Below are positions 53,329-61,942 of a stretch of DNA of 64,000 nt, in pieces (within the stretch, counting starts at the first letter, position 1; the number at the start of each line of letters is the position of its first letter). The notes under the pieces are model-generated. The model was not told the origin of the DNA. It made no database searches and was given only the letters and a program-made list of their open reading frames with translations. Source of the DNA: Frankia sp. AgB1.9 (lineage in GTDB: Bacteria > Actinomycetota > Actinomycetes > Frankiales > Frankiaceae); contig NZ_JADWYX010000024.1 in the NCBI RefSeq assembly GCF_016786355.1, positions 1 through 64,000 on the forward strand, written 5' to 3'. Position numbers and translations under genes: made by a program.

Positions 53329-54141
53329 GTGAGCGGGTCGACAGGCCGGTCAGGCTCGACGTATCGGGCACCCCTGACCGGTCTGGAGTCGGCCCGAGCC
53401 GGTCCCACCCCGGCGAGCGGAACCGGCCGGCCACCGCGGCGGCGGCGCAACGACCCCGCCCAGTACGACGACCTCGCCGACCAGTGGTGGCCCACCCACG
53501 GCCAGTTCGCGGCCCTGCACTGGCTGGCCGAGGCCCGGGCGCGGCTCATCCCGCCGCCCCCGCGTGCGGGCGCCCCGCTGCTCGACCTGGCCTGCGGCGC
53601 CGGTCTGCTCGCGCCGGTGCTGACCGGGGAGCTCGCGGGCTGGCGGCACGTAGGCGTCGATCTCTCGTCGGCAGCGCTGCGCCAGGCCCGCGAGCACGGC
53701 GTCACGACGGTCCGGGCGGACGTCACCCAGCTGCCCTTCCGGGACGGGCAGTTCTCCTGTGTCGTGGCCGGCGAGCTTTTCGAGCATCTGGAGGACCTCG
53801 ACGCGGCCTGCGCGGCGATCGCGCGGGTCCTCACGCCGGGCGGGACCGTCGTGATCGACACGCTCGCGGACACGCTGTTCTGCCGGATCGCCCTGGTTCG
53901 CATCGCCGAGCGGCTGCCGGGCGGTCCGCCGCCGCGCCTGCACGACCCCCGGCTGCTGGTCTCGCCCGACCGGCTGGGCGCGGCGCTGAAGCGGTCCGGC
54001 ATCGACCTGCGCGTCATCGGCGGGCTTCGCCCCTCCTTTCGTGACTACCCCCGTTGGTTGGCGCGTCGCGCCGACTCGGTCCGGATGGTCCCCATCCGTT
54101 CGACCGCGGGCGTCTACCAGGCCGTCGGAACCCGGTCGTGA
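53329..54141 (+). CDS. SAM-dependent methyltransferase, UbiG-like
   Basis: 270 residues. A basic 40-residue leader, then YDDLADQWWPTHGQF and the SAM motif I LLDLACGAGLLAPVL, acidic VGVDLS, and motif II/post I FSCVVAGELFEHLEDLD. The pattern is that of UbiG-type O-methyltransferases acting on phenolic rings, fitting a type III PKS product. GTG 53329 is preceded by a G-rich stretch. The next gene starts 16 bp after its stop. Confidence 0.85.
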   Translation: MSGSTGRSGSTYRAPLTGLESARAGPTPASGTGRPPRRRRNDPAQYDDLADQWWPTHGQFAALHWLAEARARLIPPPPRAGAPLLDLACGAGLLAPVLTGELAGWRHVGVDLSSAALRQAREHGVTTVRADVTQLPFRDGQFSCVVAGELFEHLEDLDAACAAIARVLTPGGTVVIDTLADTLFCRIALVRIAERLPGGPPPRLHDPRLLVSPDRLGAALKRSGIDLRVIGGLRPSFRDYPRWLARRADSVRMVPIRSTAGVYQAVGTRS

Positions 54142-54157
54142 CGAGAGGACGACGGCG

Positions 54158-55450
54158 ATGAGCGTCGAACTGGGCGGCCGGGTCGAGAACACACACGTCG
54201 AGAACAAACGGGTCGACGGGGCGGGGCTCGCCCGCGAGGTCGTCGCGGCGATCGCCACGCGGGCGGGCGAGGCGGACCGGCTCGGGGAGCTACCGGCCGC
54301 CGACCTCGACGACCTGCGCACGGCGGGCCTGCTGGGCCTCCTCGTCCCCCGGCGCCTGGGCGGCCTGGGCGGCACGTTCGCCGACTGGGCCGACGCCGCG
54401 CGCGTCCTCGCCGAGGGCAGCGGCTCGACCGCCCTCGCGCTGAACATGCACACCTCCGTCGTGGGTGCCCTGGCCGGGACCCCGGACGAGCTGGCCCGGG
54501 CGATGGGCGCGCCGGAGTCCTACTTCACCGCGCGCGACCGGGTGCTGGCCCAGGCAGCCGCCGGGTCGTTCATCGCCGTCGCGATGAGTGAGCGGGGCGC
54601 GGGCTCCCGGCTGTCCGGGCTGCGGACCTCCTACCGCCGCGAGGGCGACGGCTACCGGATCACCGGCCTCAAGTCGTTCTGCTCGGGCGCCTCGCACGCG
54701 GACCTCTACTTCGTCGCCGCCCGCGCCGCCGACGACACGGGCGACGACGACGACACGAGCGGCGACCGCACGGGCGGCGACGACGGGCAGCCGGCTGGAA
54801 AGGTCAGCCACTTCCTCGTCCCCGCCGGGGCGGGGGTGACCGTCGAGCCCAACTGGGACACCCTCGGGATGCGCGGTACCGGCAGCCATGACCTGCGCCT
54901 CGACGTCCGGGTCCCGGCGGACGCGCTGATCGGCGGGCTGGAGGGCCTGAGCCTGCTGATCGCGCAGATCATGCCGCAGTGGCTGGTCGCGTCCTACGCG
55001 GCCGTCTACGCCGGGGTCGGCCGGGCCACGTTCAACGCGGGCGTCGAGCACGCCCGCGGCCGTACCGCGCCCGGCCTGCCGAACGGCCTGGTCGGCCTGC
55101 CGGCGGTGCGGGCCAGGTTCGGCCGGGCCGACGTCGCGCTCGCCGCGCTCGACCTGGTGGTCGACGAGTGCGCCCGGCGGGTCGACGCCGATCCGGGTTC
55201 CCCGGCGACGAACAGCTGGGTGTGGCGGGCGAAGCTGCTCGCCGGGCAGACCGCGCAGGACGTCGCGACCTCCATCGTGGAGGCCTGCGGGACGGCGGTC
55301 ACCCGGCGTGGGCATCCGCTGGAACGGCTCTACCGTGACGCCCGGTGCGGATCCCTGCAGCCGGCCACCTCCGACGTGTGCGCCGACTGGCTGGGCCTCG
55401 CGGCGCTGGGCGGCGACCCGGACGCGGACGCAGACGTGCCCCGGTGGTGA
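54158..55450 (+). CDS. Acyl-CoA dehydrogenase-fold flavoprotein
   Basis: 430 residues with the ACAD architecture: helical N-terminal domain, middle strand region AVAMSERGAGSRLSG then YRITGLKSFCSGASHADLYFV, and C-terminal helices. An Asp/Gly-rich loop (DDTGDDDDTSGDRTGG) is inserted in the middle domain. Where many ACADs have the catalytic Glu after YRDA (YEGT), this reads RDARCGSLQPATSD with Pro at the aligned position, as in some ACAD-fold monooxygenases and oxidases; it may not be a true dehydrogenase. ATG 54158; the stop overlaps the PKS start (GTGA). Confidence 0.85.
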   Translation: MSVELGGRVENTHVENKRVDGAGLAREVVAAIATRAGEADRLGELPAADLDDLRTAGLLGLLVPRRLGGLGGTFADWADAARVLAEGSGSTALALNMHTSVVGALAGTPDELARAMGAPESYFTARDRVLAQAAAGSFIAVAMSERGAGSRLSGLRTSYRREGDGYRITGLKSFCSGASHADLYFVAARAADDTGDDDDTSGDRTGGDDGQPAGKVSHFLVPAGAGVTVEPNWDTLGMRGTGSHDLRLDVRVPADALIGGLEGLSLLIAQIMPQWLVASYAAVYAGVGRATFNAGVEHARGRTAPGLPNGLVGLPAVRARFGRADVALAALDLVVDECARRVDADPGSPATNSWVWRAKLLAGQTAQDVATSIVEACGTAVTRRGHPLERLYRDARCGSLQPATSDVCADWLGLAALGGDPDADADVPRW

Positions 55451-56553
55451 CGGCGCGGCCCCGAGGCGCGGCACGGCCCGCGAACCCCCGGCCCGCGGGC
55501 ACCGGGACGGCGGCCGTCATCACCGGGATCGGGACGGCCTTCCCCGGGCTGCTCGACCAGCGGAACCTGTGGGACGAGTACTTCGACCGGCGGTGCGGCG
55601 GCGACCGGGTCGCCCGTCGGATCTTCCTCGGATGCGGGGTCACGACCCGGCACGCCGTCGTGGACCCGCGCGACGAGGACGTCAGCGGGTGGTCGACGGG
55701 CGCGCGGATGCGCCGTTACGTCAGGGACGCCCAGCCGCTCGGCCTGCGGGCGGCCAGCGCCGCGCTCGCCGACGCCGGGCTGAGCGCCGCCGACGTGGGC
55801 CTGTTCGTCGTCGTGTCGTGCACCGGCTACAGCACGCCCGGCCTGGACATCCAGCTCGCCCGCGAGCTGGGCATGTCGGAGCGGGTCCGACGGCTGGTGA
55901 TCGGCCATATGGGCTGCTACGCGGCCATTCCGGGGATGGGAACGGCCGCCGACTTCGTTCGGGCCCGCGGGCTGCCCGCGCTGGTGCTGTGCGTGGAACT
56001 CACCTCCCTGCACGTCCAGCCGGTGCCCGAAGGCGGCGGGCGCGACCTGGAGCAGGTCGTCGCGCACGCCCTGTTCGGCGACGCGGCCGCCGCGATCGTC
56101 CTCGTGCCCGACGCCGCCGACGGCCTAGAGGTCCTCGACACCACGGCCGCGACCGCCCCGGCCAGCGAGGAGCTGATGACCTGGGAGGTCACCGACCACG
56201 GGTTCCGGATGGGGCTGTCCTCGAAGGTCCCCGACGTGCTGGCGTCCCACGTCGAGGCGGCGACGACGGCGTTGCTCGACCCCTTCGCGCTCGGGCTCGC
56301 CGACGTCCAGGGCTGGGCCGTGCATCCCGGCGGGCCCCGCATCGTCGACGTCGTGGAGGAGCGGCTCGGGCTGGACCGGGCGCGGACCGACCCGAGCCGC
56401 CAGATTCTCGACTCCCGCGGCAACTGCTCGTCGGCGACCGTGCTGCTCGTCCTCGAACGGCTGCGCGGCGCGCTCGACGTCGGCGCCCCCGCCGTCGGGA
56501 TGGCGTTCGGCCCAGGGCTGACGCTGTGCCTGGCGCTGCTGCGCCGCAGGTGA
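55447..56553 (+). CDS. Type III polyketide synthase (second)
   Basis: 368 residues, chalcone-synthase fold with complete triad: Cys157 (GHMGCYAAIPGM), His293 (WAVHPGGPRIVD) and Asn326 (SRGNCSSATVLL). It differs clearly from the first PKS and lacks its Pro-rich insert. GTG 55447 overlaps the acyl-CoA-dehydrogenase-like stop by 4 bp (GTG 55444 is also in frame), so flavoprotein and synthase are made together. With the methyltransferase and upstream BVMO this looks like a compact cluster for a methylated, oxidised polyketide such as a pyrone, resorcinol or quinone. It converges on the exporter permease gene with 9 bp between stops. Confidence 0.92.
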   Translation: MTARPRGAARPANPRPAGTGTAAVITGIGTAFPGLLDQRNLWDEYFDRRCGGDRVARRIFLGCGVTTRHAVVDPRDEDVSGWSTGARMRRYVRDAQPLGLRAASAALADAGLSAADVGLFVVVSCTGYSTPGLDIQLARELGMSERVRRLVIGHMGCYAAIPGMGTAADFVRARGLPALVLCVELTSLHVQPVPEGGGRDLEQVVAHALFGDAAAAIVLVPDAADGLEVLDTTAATAPASEELMTWEVTDHGFRMGLSSKVPDVLASHVEAATTALLDPFALGLADVQGWAVHPGGPRIVDVVEERLGLDRARTDPSRQILDSRGNCSSATVLLVLERLRGALDVGAPAVGMAFGPGLTLCLALLRRR

Positions 56554-56562
56554 CGGCCGGTC

Positions 56563-58860
56563 TCAGCCGTTGCGGGCCGACTCGGGACCGGTGAGGCGGG
56601 TGAGCAGCGGCATCGTCGACGCGATGATCCCGAGCGACAGGGCCAGGCCGGCCGCGACGAACGCGTAGTACGTGACGCCCGGCGGGACCAGGCCGTAGTC
56701 AAGCTGCGATCTCAGGAACATCGCCGACGCGGCGAAGCCCGCCCCGGTCGCGAGCAGGGCCGCGGACAGCAGCGGCAGCACGCTCTCCATGCCGACCACG
56801 CGGCGCAGCACCGCCAGCGGCGCCCCGGCGAGGCGCAGCATCGCGAACGGGCGACGACGGTCCGACAGGCCGGCGACGACGCTCACCGCGAGGCTGCAGC
56901 CGGCGATCGGCAGCGTCGTCGCCAGCACCACGTTCGCCAGTTGCCGCCAGCCGGCCAGCACCCGCTGCTGGTCGGAAGCCCAGTCGTTGACCATGCGGAC
57001 CTCCTGCTGGGGATACGCGACGGTCAGCAGTGTCCGGGTCCGCTCCATCGCCGCCGTCGACCCGTCGGTGGTGACGTAGAGCATCTGCACGGGCAGCGTG
57101 GCGATCGCGGCGCTGCTGATCGGGGCCGTGGGCCACACCTGGTTCGGCGCGGACTCGAGGTTCAGGAAGGCGTCCAGCGCGACGGCCGCGACGCTCGCCC
57201 CGGCCGAGCAGTGGCCGATGACCACGAGGCGGGCCAGGTCCGAGCACGCCACCAGGCCGTCCGGCACCGTGGGAATCTCCGCGAGCAGCGGGTCGCCGGG
57301 AGCGGCGCGGGTCACCGGGGTCTCGGGACCGTTTGGCGGGCCCGAACGGACTTCCAGCACCTTTCCGATCTTGTCAGGGTCGGCGTGCACGACCGCGAGG
57401 CCGCTGAAGCCGGGAACGGCACGGAGCTGGGCGACGAGCCGGTCCGGCGTCGCGCCGGTCAGCGGCGCGTCGGACAGCGAGCCGTCCTGCACCGCGGTCC
57501 TCGTCTGCGCGTCACCGGCCAGCGAGCCGCGATCGACGTTGATGGTGCCGATGATGCTCACCGTCGCCGTGGTCACGAACAGGGCGAGGACCAGGCCGCT
57601 GACCGAGCGGAAGCCGGCCTTCGGATCGTCGGCGAGCCGGCGGGCCGCGATCAGCGTCGCCGGCCGGCGGGCCCGGCGGGCTCCCGCCCGCGCGGCGGTC
57701 ATCGTCAGCCACGGCCCCGCCACCACCAGGCCCAGCATCACCAGCAGGAAGCCGGTGAGATACGCCGCCGCCTGGCCGTTCGTGCTCGCCGGTCGCCGGC
57801 CGAGGAAGAAGGCGAGCTCACCGAGCCCGGCCACGAGAACGAACAGCCGCCAGACCTGGGGCGGACGCGGCGTCACCCTACGAGTCACGCCGAGCGGCGA
57901 GATGGTCACCCGCCGCAGTGCGAGCCGCGCCGCCACCGCCGCCGCCACCGGGACGCCCAGGGCGACGACCACGGCCTGCAGCGCGGTCAGGGTCAGGTCC
58001 GCGGTGAAGAACCGGTCGCCGGTGAAGGGAACGGTGGCCACAGCCGGGCGCAGCAGGAAGAAGAGGCCGAAGCCGACGACGAGGCCGGCGCCGGCGGCCA
58101 CCGTCGACTCGACCGTCGAGATCACCGCGACCTGGCGCGGGGTGGCGCCGACCAGGCGCATCGCCGCGTACCGCTGCTCGCGGGTCGCGGCGGACAGCCG
58201 CGTCGCGGAACCGATGAACATCAGCACCGGGAACACCAGCGCGGCCGCCACCACCGAGAAGATCAGCGTCAGCGCGTCGCCCCGCACACCGGACGCCGGG
58301 CAGTCCTCGCCGCAGACCGGCGGGAACGTGCGGGCGAGCGCGGTGACGGCTCGTGCGTCGGGCCCGGCTTTCACCTCGGCCTGGGTGCGGCCGAGCACGG
58401 CGACCAGCGCGTCCGGCGAGGCCAGCGCGTCGTCACCGACCAGGCCGGCGAGGCGGCCGGGGAACCGGTCGCCGAGCTGGTCGGCGGGCGTCGACCGCAG
58501 CAGCCGGGCCAACGCCGGCGAGGCGTAGTACTGACCGGCCGCGGGCACCCTGGCCAGGCCTGGCGGGACCGGTGCGGTCGGCCCGGTTGCGGCGACGTCG
58601 ACCTCGACGATCGACCTGCCGTCGTAGTAGTCGGTGTGCGACCGCCACAGGAGCGGGTCGACCGGGGCCGTCTCTGTCCGGCTCGCGGCGCCGCTGTCGA
58701 GCCAGACCTGGCGGTCGTTCTGGTGCCCGACGGCGTTGCTGGCGGCGAGCGTGGACAGCAGCAGCCCGACACCGACGGCGACTGCCGCGGCGATCATGAC
58801 CAGGCGCCCGACGGCGGACCGCCCGCCGCTGACCGCGAGGCGCAGCGCGAAGGCGATCAC
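56563..58860 (-). CDS. ABC exporter permease, FtsX/MacB-like
   Basis: 765 residues. N-terminal helix, a large extracytoplasmic domain (about 45-230), a FtsX-type helix group with RYAAMRLVGATPRQVAVI, a central pair of helices, a second extracytoplasmic domain, and a C-terminal FtsX group with RPFAMLRLAGAPLAVLRRV. The duplicated arrangement matches actinobacterial lipoprotein- or peptide-exporter permeases. GTG 58860 overlaps the ATPase stop by 4 bp; the open frame upstream of that is antisense-like continuation within the ATPase gene. Confidence 0.87.
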   Translation of the reverse strand: MIAFALRLAVSGGRSAVGRLVMIAAAVAVGVGLLLSTLAASNAVGHQNDRQVWLDSGAASRTETAPVDPLLWRSHTDYYDGRSIVEVDVAATGPTAPVPPGLARVPAAGQYYASPALARLLRSTPADQLGDRFPGRLAGLVGDDALASPDALVAVLGRTQAEVKAGPDARAVTALARTFPPVCGEDCPASGVRGDALTLIFSVVAAALVFPVLMFIGSATRLSAATREQRYAAMRLVGATPRQVAVISTVESTVAAGAGLVVGFGLFFLLRPAVATVPFTGDRFFTADLTLTALQAVVVALGVPVAAAVAARLALRRVTISPLGVTRRVTPRPPQVWRLFVLVAGLGELAFFLGRRPASTNGQAAAYLTGFLLVMLGLVVAGPWLTMTAARAGARRARRPATLIAARRLADDPKAGFRSVSGLVLALFVTTATVSIIGTINVDRGSLAGDAQTRTAVQDGSLSDAPLTGATPDRLVAQLRAVPGFSGLAVVHADPDKIGKVLEVRSGPPNGPETPVTRAAPGDPLLAEIPTVPDGLVACSDLARLVVIGHCSAGASVAAVALDAFLNLESAPNQVWPTAPISSAAIATLPVQMLYVTTDGSTAAMERTRTLLTVAYPQQEVRMVNDWASDQQRVLAGWRQLANVVLATTLPIAGCSLAVSVVAGLSDRRRPFAMLRLAGAPLAVLRRVVGMESVLPLLSAALLATGAGFAASAMFLRSQLDYGLVPPGVTYYAFVAAGLALSLGIIASTMPLLTRLTGPESARNG

Positions 58861-59543
58861 GAGCCGACCCGTTCGACGGTGAGCGGACTGGTCCGGCCGT
58901 CCCGGACGATCACCTGGCGGTCGGCGTAGGCGGCGACCCGCGGCTCGTGGGTGACCAGGACGACCGTGCTGCCCTGTTCCCGGGCCGCGTCGACCAGCAG
59001 GTCCATCACCTGCTCGCCGGTCAGCGAGTCGAGGGCGCCGGTCGGCTCGTCGGCGAAGAGCACCCTGGGCCGGGTCACCAGGCCGCGGGCCAGCGCGACG
59101 CGCTGCGCCTCGCCGCCAGAGAGTTCCCCGGAGCGGCGCCGATGCAGGCCGTCGAGGCCCAGCCGGGCGAACCACGGCCTCGCCTCGGCGAGGGCCGCCG
59201 CCCGTCGGTGGCCGCCCAGCAGCAGCGGGAGGGCGACGTTCTCCTCGGCGGTCAGCTCCGGGACGAGCTGGCCGAACTGGAAGACGAACCCGAACGTGTC
59301 GCGGCGCAGGGTGCTGCGCCGCTGCTCGTCGAGGGTGTCGATCCGCTGCCCGTCGATCCACACCTCCCCCGCGTCGGGCACGAGGATGCCGGCCAGGCAG
59401 TGCAGCAGGGTCGACTTGCCGGAGCCGCTCGGCCCCATGATCGCCACGACGTCGCCGGCGTCGACGGTGAGGCTCGCGCCGCGCAGGGCCGGGGTCCCGC
59501 CGAAGGACACCTCAAGGTCACGGGCCTCGATCAGGGCGGTCAT
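58857..59543 (-). CDS. ABC exporter ATPase, LolD/MacB-like
   Basis: 228 residues, single nucleotide-binding domain: Walker A GPSGSGKST (37-45), Q-loop FQFGQLVPELT, signature LSGGEAQRVALARGL, Walker B VLFADEPTGALD, H-loop VTHEP. Partner of the FtsX-like permease. ATG overlaps the PadR stop (ATGA) and its own stop overlaps the permease start (GTGA), so all three proteins are coupled. Confidence 0.93.
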   Translation of the reverse strand: MTALIEARDLEVSFGGTPALRGASLTVDAGDVVAIMGPSGSGKSTLLHCLAGILVPDAGEVWIDGQRIDTLDEQRRSTLRRDTFGFVFQFGQLVPELTAEENVALPLLLGGHRRAAALAEARPWFARLGLDGLHRRRSGELSGGEAQRVALARGLVTRPRVLFADEPTGALDSLTGEQVMDLLVDAAREQGSTVVLVTHEPRVAAYADRQVIVRDGRTSPLTVERVGS

Positions 59544-60064
59544 GCGCGCACCTTCGCGGCGAGCTGGTCCAGGCGGCCCGCCGTCGCGTCGATCCAGCGC
59601 AGGTCCGCCTCAAGGTGGAAGAGCCCGTGGTCGGCGAGCAGCACGTCGACGATCTCCCCGGTCCGGCGCAGGTCGGTCAGCTCCCGCATGCGCCGCAGGT
59701 GGGCCAGGCGCTGGATGTCGAGGTAGCCATGCGCATCACGGCCGAGCATCAGGGCCAGCACGACCTTGGTGAACAGCAGCGACTGCAGGTTGGGCTCGGG
59801 CGTCACCGCCTCGGTGAGCCACGCCTCGAACTCGGTGGCGCCCGTCTCGGTGATGACGTAGCGCCGGCGTTCCGGCCCGTCGCCGGGCTCGGCGTCGCCG
59901 GCGAGGACCTTGCCGTCGCGGGCCAGCCGGCCCAGCGTCGAGTAGACCTGGCCGTACGGCAGGGGCTTGCCGCGGCCGAAGAATGCGTCGTAGTCCCGCT
60001 TGAGGTCGTAGCCATGACTCGGCTCTCGCTCCAACAGGCCCAGCAGCGTCAGGGGAACACTCAC
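59540..60064 (-). CDS. PadR-family transcriptional regulator
   Basis: 174 residues. Winged helix LTLLGLLEREPSHGYDLKRDYDAFFGRGKPLPYGQVYSTLGRLARDG is the PadR signature, followed by the wing and a dimerising C-terminal helix pair. It most likely represses its own operon with the exporter. GTG 60064 has no ribosome site, but TATAGT lies seven bases upstream, so the mRNA is probably leaderless. An inverted repeat overlaps the promoter. Confidence 0.9.
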   Translation of the reverse strand: MSVPLTLLGLLEREPSHGYDLKRDYDAFFGRGKPLPYGQVYSTLGRLARDGKVLAGDAEPGDGPERRRYVITETGATEFEAWLTEAVTPEPNLQSLLFTKVVLALMLGRDAHGYLDIQRLAHLRRMRELTDLRRTGEIVDVLLADHGLFHLEADLRWIDATAGRLDQLAAKVRA

Positions 60065-60073
60065 AAGGTCACT

Positions 60074-60100
60074 ATACACCGCGTATCTACGCTGGGTGTA
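60074..60100. promoter_or_regulatory. PadR operator candidate
   Basis: TACACC-GCGTA faces TACGC-TG-GGTGTA around TC, an inverted repeat with a 2-base bulge, and contains ATAC-N5-GTAT. It overlaps or abuts the proposed -10 of the padR promoter. Confidence 0.5.
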
Positions 60101-60367
60101 GGTCCCCGGTGAGTACAGGCGCGCCGACGACGTCCGTGCGGACGGGCTCGTCTTCGGGACGGTGCCGTTGCCGGGTGGCCTTGCCGCCTGCCTCTGCCGG
60201 CTGGCCTCGCCGGCAGCGCTTGTCGGCTGCCTGACCCCATCCCGCCAGGCCGTGGCCACGAATCACCGGCGACGGCGGGCTGGGGCCGAGGCGTCGCGCA
60301 GGCGCGTCGGAGCCGCTCGCCACCCGAGATACGCGTGCTCGCACGCGACTGACGAAGGCGGCCCCGG

Positions 60368-61171
60368 ATGGCATTCGACGTTGACAGCTTCGCGCGCACC
60401 GCCGCGCCCGTGCGTACCGACGACCTGGGTGACCTGGCGGCACAGTTCGCCGGCCGGCCGCTGTCCGACGAGGGCCTGCGCTGCCTGCGCTACATGCACG
60501 ACGTCGAGAGCCACACGGTCTGCTATCTGCGCGACCTGCTCCTGACGCCGTCGCATCGGGACCCGCGGATCACGACGTTCCTCACCGTGTGGAACTACGA
60601 GGAGCACGCCCACGGCGTGGCGCTCGGTTCGGTGCTCGCCGCGCACGGCGAGCCGCACGGCGACGAGCGCAACGCCGCGGTGCGCGCGCGCCAGGGACGC
60701 TTCGAGGGGCTGAAGGCGATGCTCACCGCGGCCGCGGCAGCCGCGGTCGGCGAGGACTTCGTCGCCGTGCACATGAGCGTGGGCGCCGTGAACGAATGGA
60801 CCACCCGCTCGGGCTACGCCCGGCTGATCGAGCGTGAGCAGCACCCGGCGCTGACCGAGCTGCTGACCCGGATCATGGCGCAGGAGAGCAGGCACATCGC
60901 GTTCTACGCGAGCGAGGCCAGGACCCGCCTGGCGGCGAGCGCACGGGCCCGCCGGGTCACCCGGTGGGCGCTGCGCCGGAAGTGGGCACCGGTCGGGTCC
61001 GGGGTCATGCCCGCCGAGGAGACGGCGTTCGTGCTCGGGCATCTGCTGGACGGGGAGTCCGGGCGGCGCGAGGCGAGGCGCATAGACGCACTGATCGACC
61101 GGCTGCCCGGCCAGGCCGGGCTCGGCCTGATGACCGGCACCGCCCACCGCTACGCGGCCGCCGGGGGGTAA
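60368..61171 (+). CDS. Ferritin-like diiron protein
   Basis: 267 residues, mainly helical. Candidate metal ligands lie in DVESH (Glu47, His49), NYEEHAHG (Glu78, Glu79, His80, His82), and ESRHIAFY (Glu173, His176), the paired ExxH pattern of diiron four-helix bundles; an acidic residue in QESR and the mid-protein GEDFVAVHMSVGAVNE could add the rest. It may be an oxygenase or desaturase-like enzyme. ATG 60368 has GAAGG nine bases upstream. The following gene is on the other strand, 6 bp away. Confidence 0.7.
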   Translation: MAFDVDSFARTAAPVRTDDLGDLAAQFAGRPLSDEGLRCLRYMHDVESHTVCYLRDLLLTPSHRDPRITTFLTVWNYEEHAHGVALGSVLAAHGEPHGDERNAAVRARQGRFEGLKAMLTAAAAAAVGEDFVAVHMSVGAVNEWTTRSGYARLIEREQHPALTELLTRIMAQESRHIAFYASEARTRLAASARARRVTRWALRRKWAPVGSGVMPAEETAFVLGHLLDGESGRREARRIDALIDRLPGQAGLGLMTGTAHRYAAAGG

Positions 61172-61177
61172 TACCTC

Positions 61178-61822
61178 CTACGCGGAGCGCGCGATCCGGA
61201 ACCCGACATCATCAATCTGAAAGGTCGGGTGACTTCGGCGACGTACCGAGGCCCGGCAGCTCCAGTGCTCGTCAAACCAGCCGCCACCACGGAGCACCCG
61301 GTAGGCACCGTAGACCTCGGCGTCGTACACGTCCCAGCACCACTCCCAGACGTTGCCCAGCATGTCGAAGAGGCCCCACGGGTTGGGCTGTCTGCCTCCC
61401 ACCTCGTGTAGCCGCTCGCGCGAGTTTCCTCGATACCAAGCGATCTCGTCGAGTTGTCCATACCGTGGGCCGACCGTGCCGGCGCGGCAGGCGTGCTCCC
61501 ACTCGGCCTCCGTCGGCAGCCGGTATCCATCAGCGGACGCGTCCCATTCGACGCTCTCGATGTCAGCATCAAGGCGGTACGCGGGGGCCAGCCCCGCACG
61601 GTGGGACAGCAGGTTGCAGAACCGGACCGCGTCCCACCAGGAGACGTTCTCGACCGGCAGCTGATCGCCTCGCGCGGTACTCGGCCGCTCGCCGGTGACC
61701 TCTGTGTATTCCGCCTGCGTGATCGGGAAAGCGGCAAGCTGGTACGGCGCCAGCTCGACGGACCAGCTGCGCGTCGATCGCCGGTCCGACAGCGTCACCT
61801 GCCCCGGCGGGACGGAAAGCAT
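61178..61822 (-). CDS. SUMF1/FGE-fold protein without the FGE cysteine pair
   Basis: 214 residues. Family blocks are FPITQAEY, PVENVSWWDAVRFCNLLS, YRLPTEAEWEHACRAGT, GLFDMLGNVWEWCWD and RVLRGGGWFD. In true formylglycine-generating enzymes the last block continues with two catalytic cysteines five residues apart; here the first is Asp (GWFDEHWSC) and only the second Cys remains. It is therefore likely one of the SUMF1-domain proteins with another or a binding role. GTG 61846 opens the frame, but ATG 61822 with AGGA six bases upstream is preferred. Confidence 0.85.
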   Translation of the reverse strand: MLSVPPGQVTLSDRRSTRSWSVELAPYQLAAFPITQAEYTEVTGERPSTARGDQLPVENVSWWDAVRFCNLLSHRAGLAPAYRLDADIESVEWDASADGYRLPTEAEWEHACRAGTVGPRYGQLDEIAWYRGNSRERLHEVGGRQPNPWGLFDMLGNVWEWCWDVYDAEVYGAYRVLRGGGWFDEHWSCRASVRRRSHPTFQIDDVGFRIARSA

Positions 61823-61902
61823 GCCCGTTCCTGTCTCCGCCGCCACGAGTAGATGATGCTACCGACCTCGGCCCTTGATGACAGTGCGCCCCAACAGCAT
61901 CG

Positions 61903-61942
61903 GCGCGCTGCTAGTCAAAGGTGCGCGCTGCTAGCCGAAGGT
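61903..61942. repeat. 20-bp tandem duplication across the dipZ stop codon
   Basis: Copies 61903-61922 and 61923-61942 match at 18 of 20 positions. The second contains the last codons and stop of dipZ (read on the minus strand); the first repeats them just downstream, including a second TAG. Confidence 0.82.

Noticed and set aside
56941..58929. 662-codon plus-strand open frame over the exporter permease
   Set aside because: The minus-strand permease has clear FtsX helices and coupling to the ATPase; the plus frame is low-complexity Arg/Gly/Asp shadow.
61178..61822. Formylglycine-generating enzyme or EgtB
   Set aside because: It lacks the first FGE cysteine and any DinB-like N-terminal domain of EgtB.
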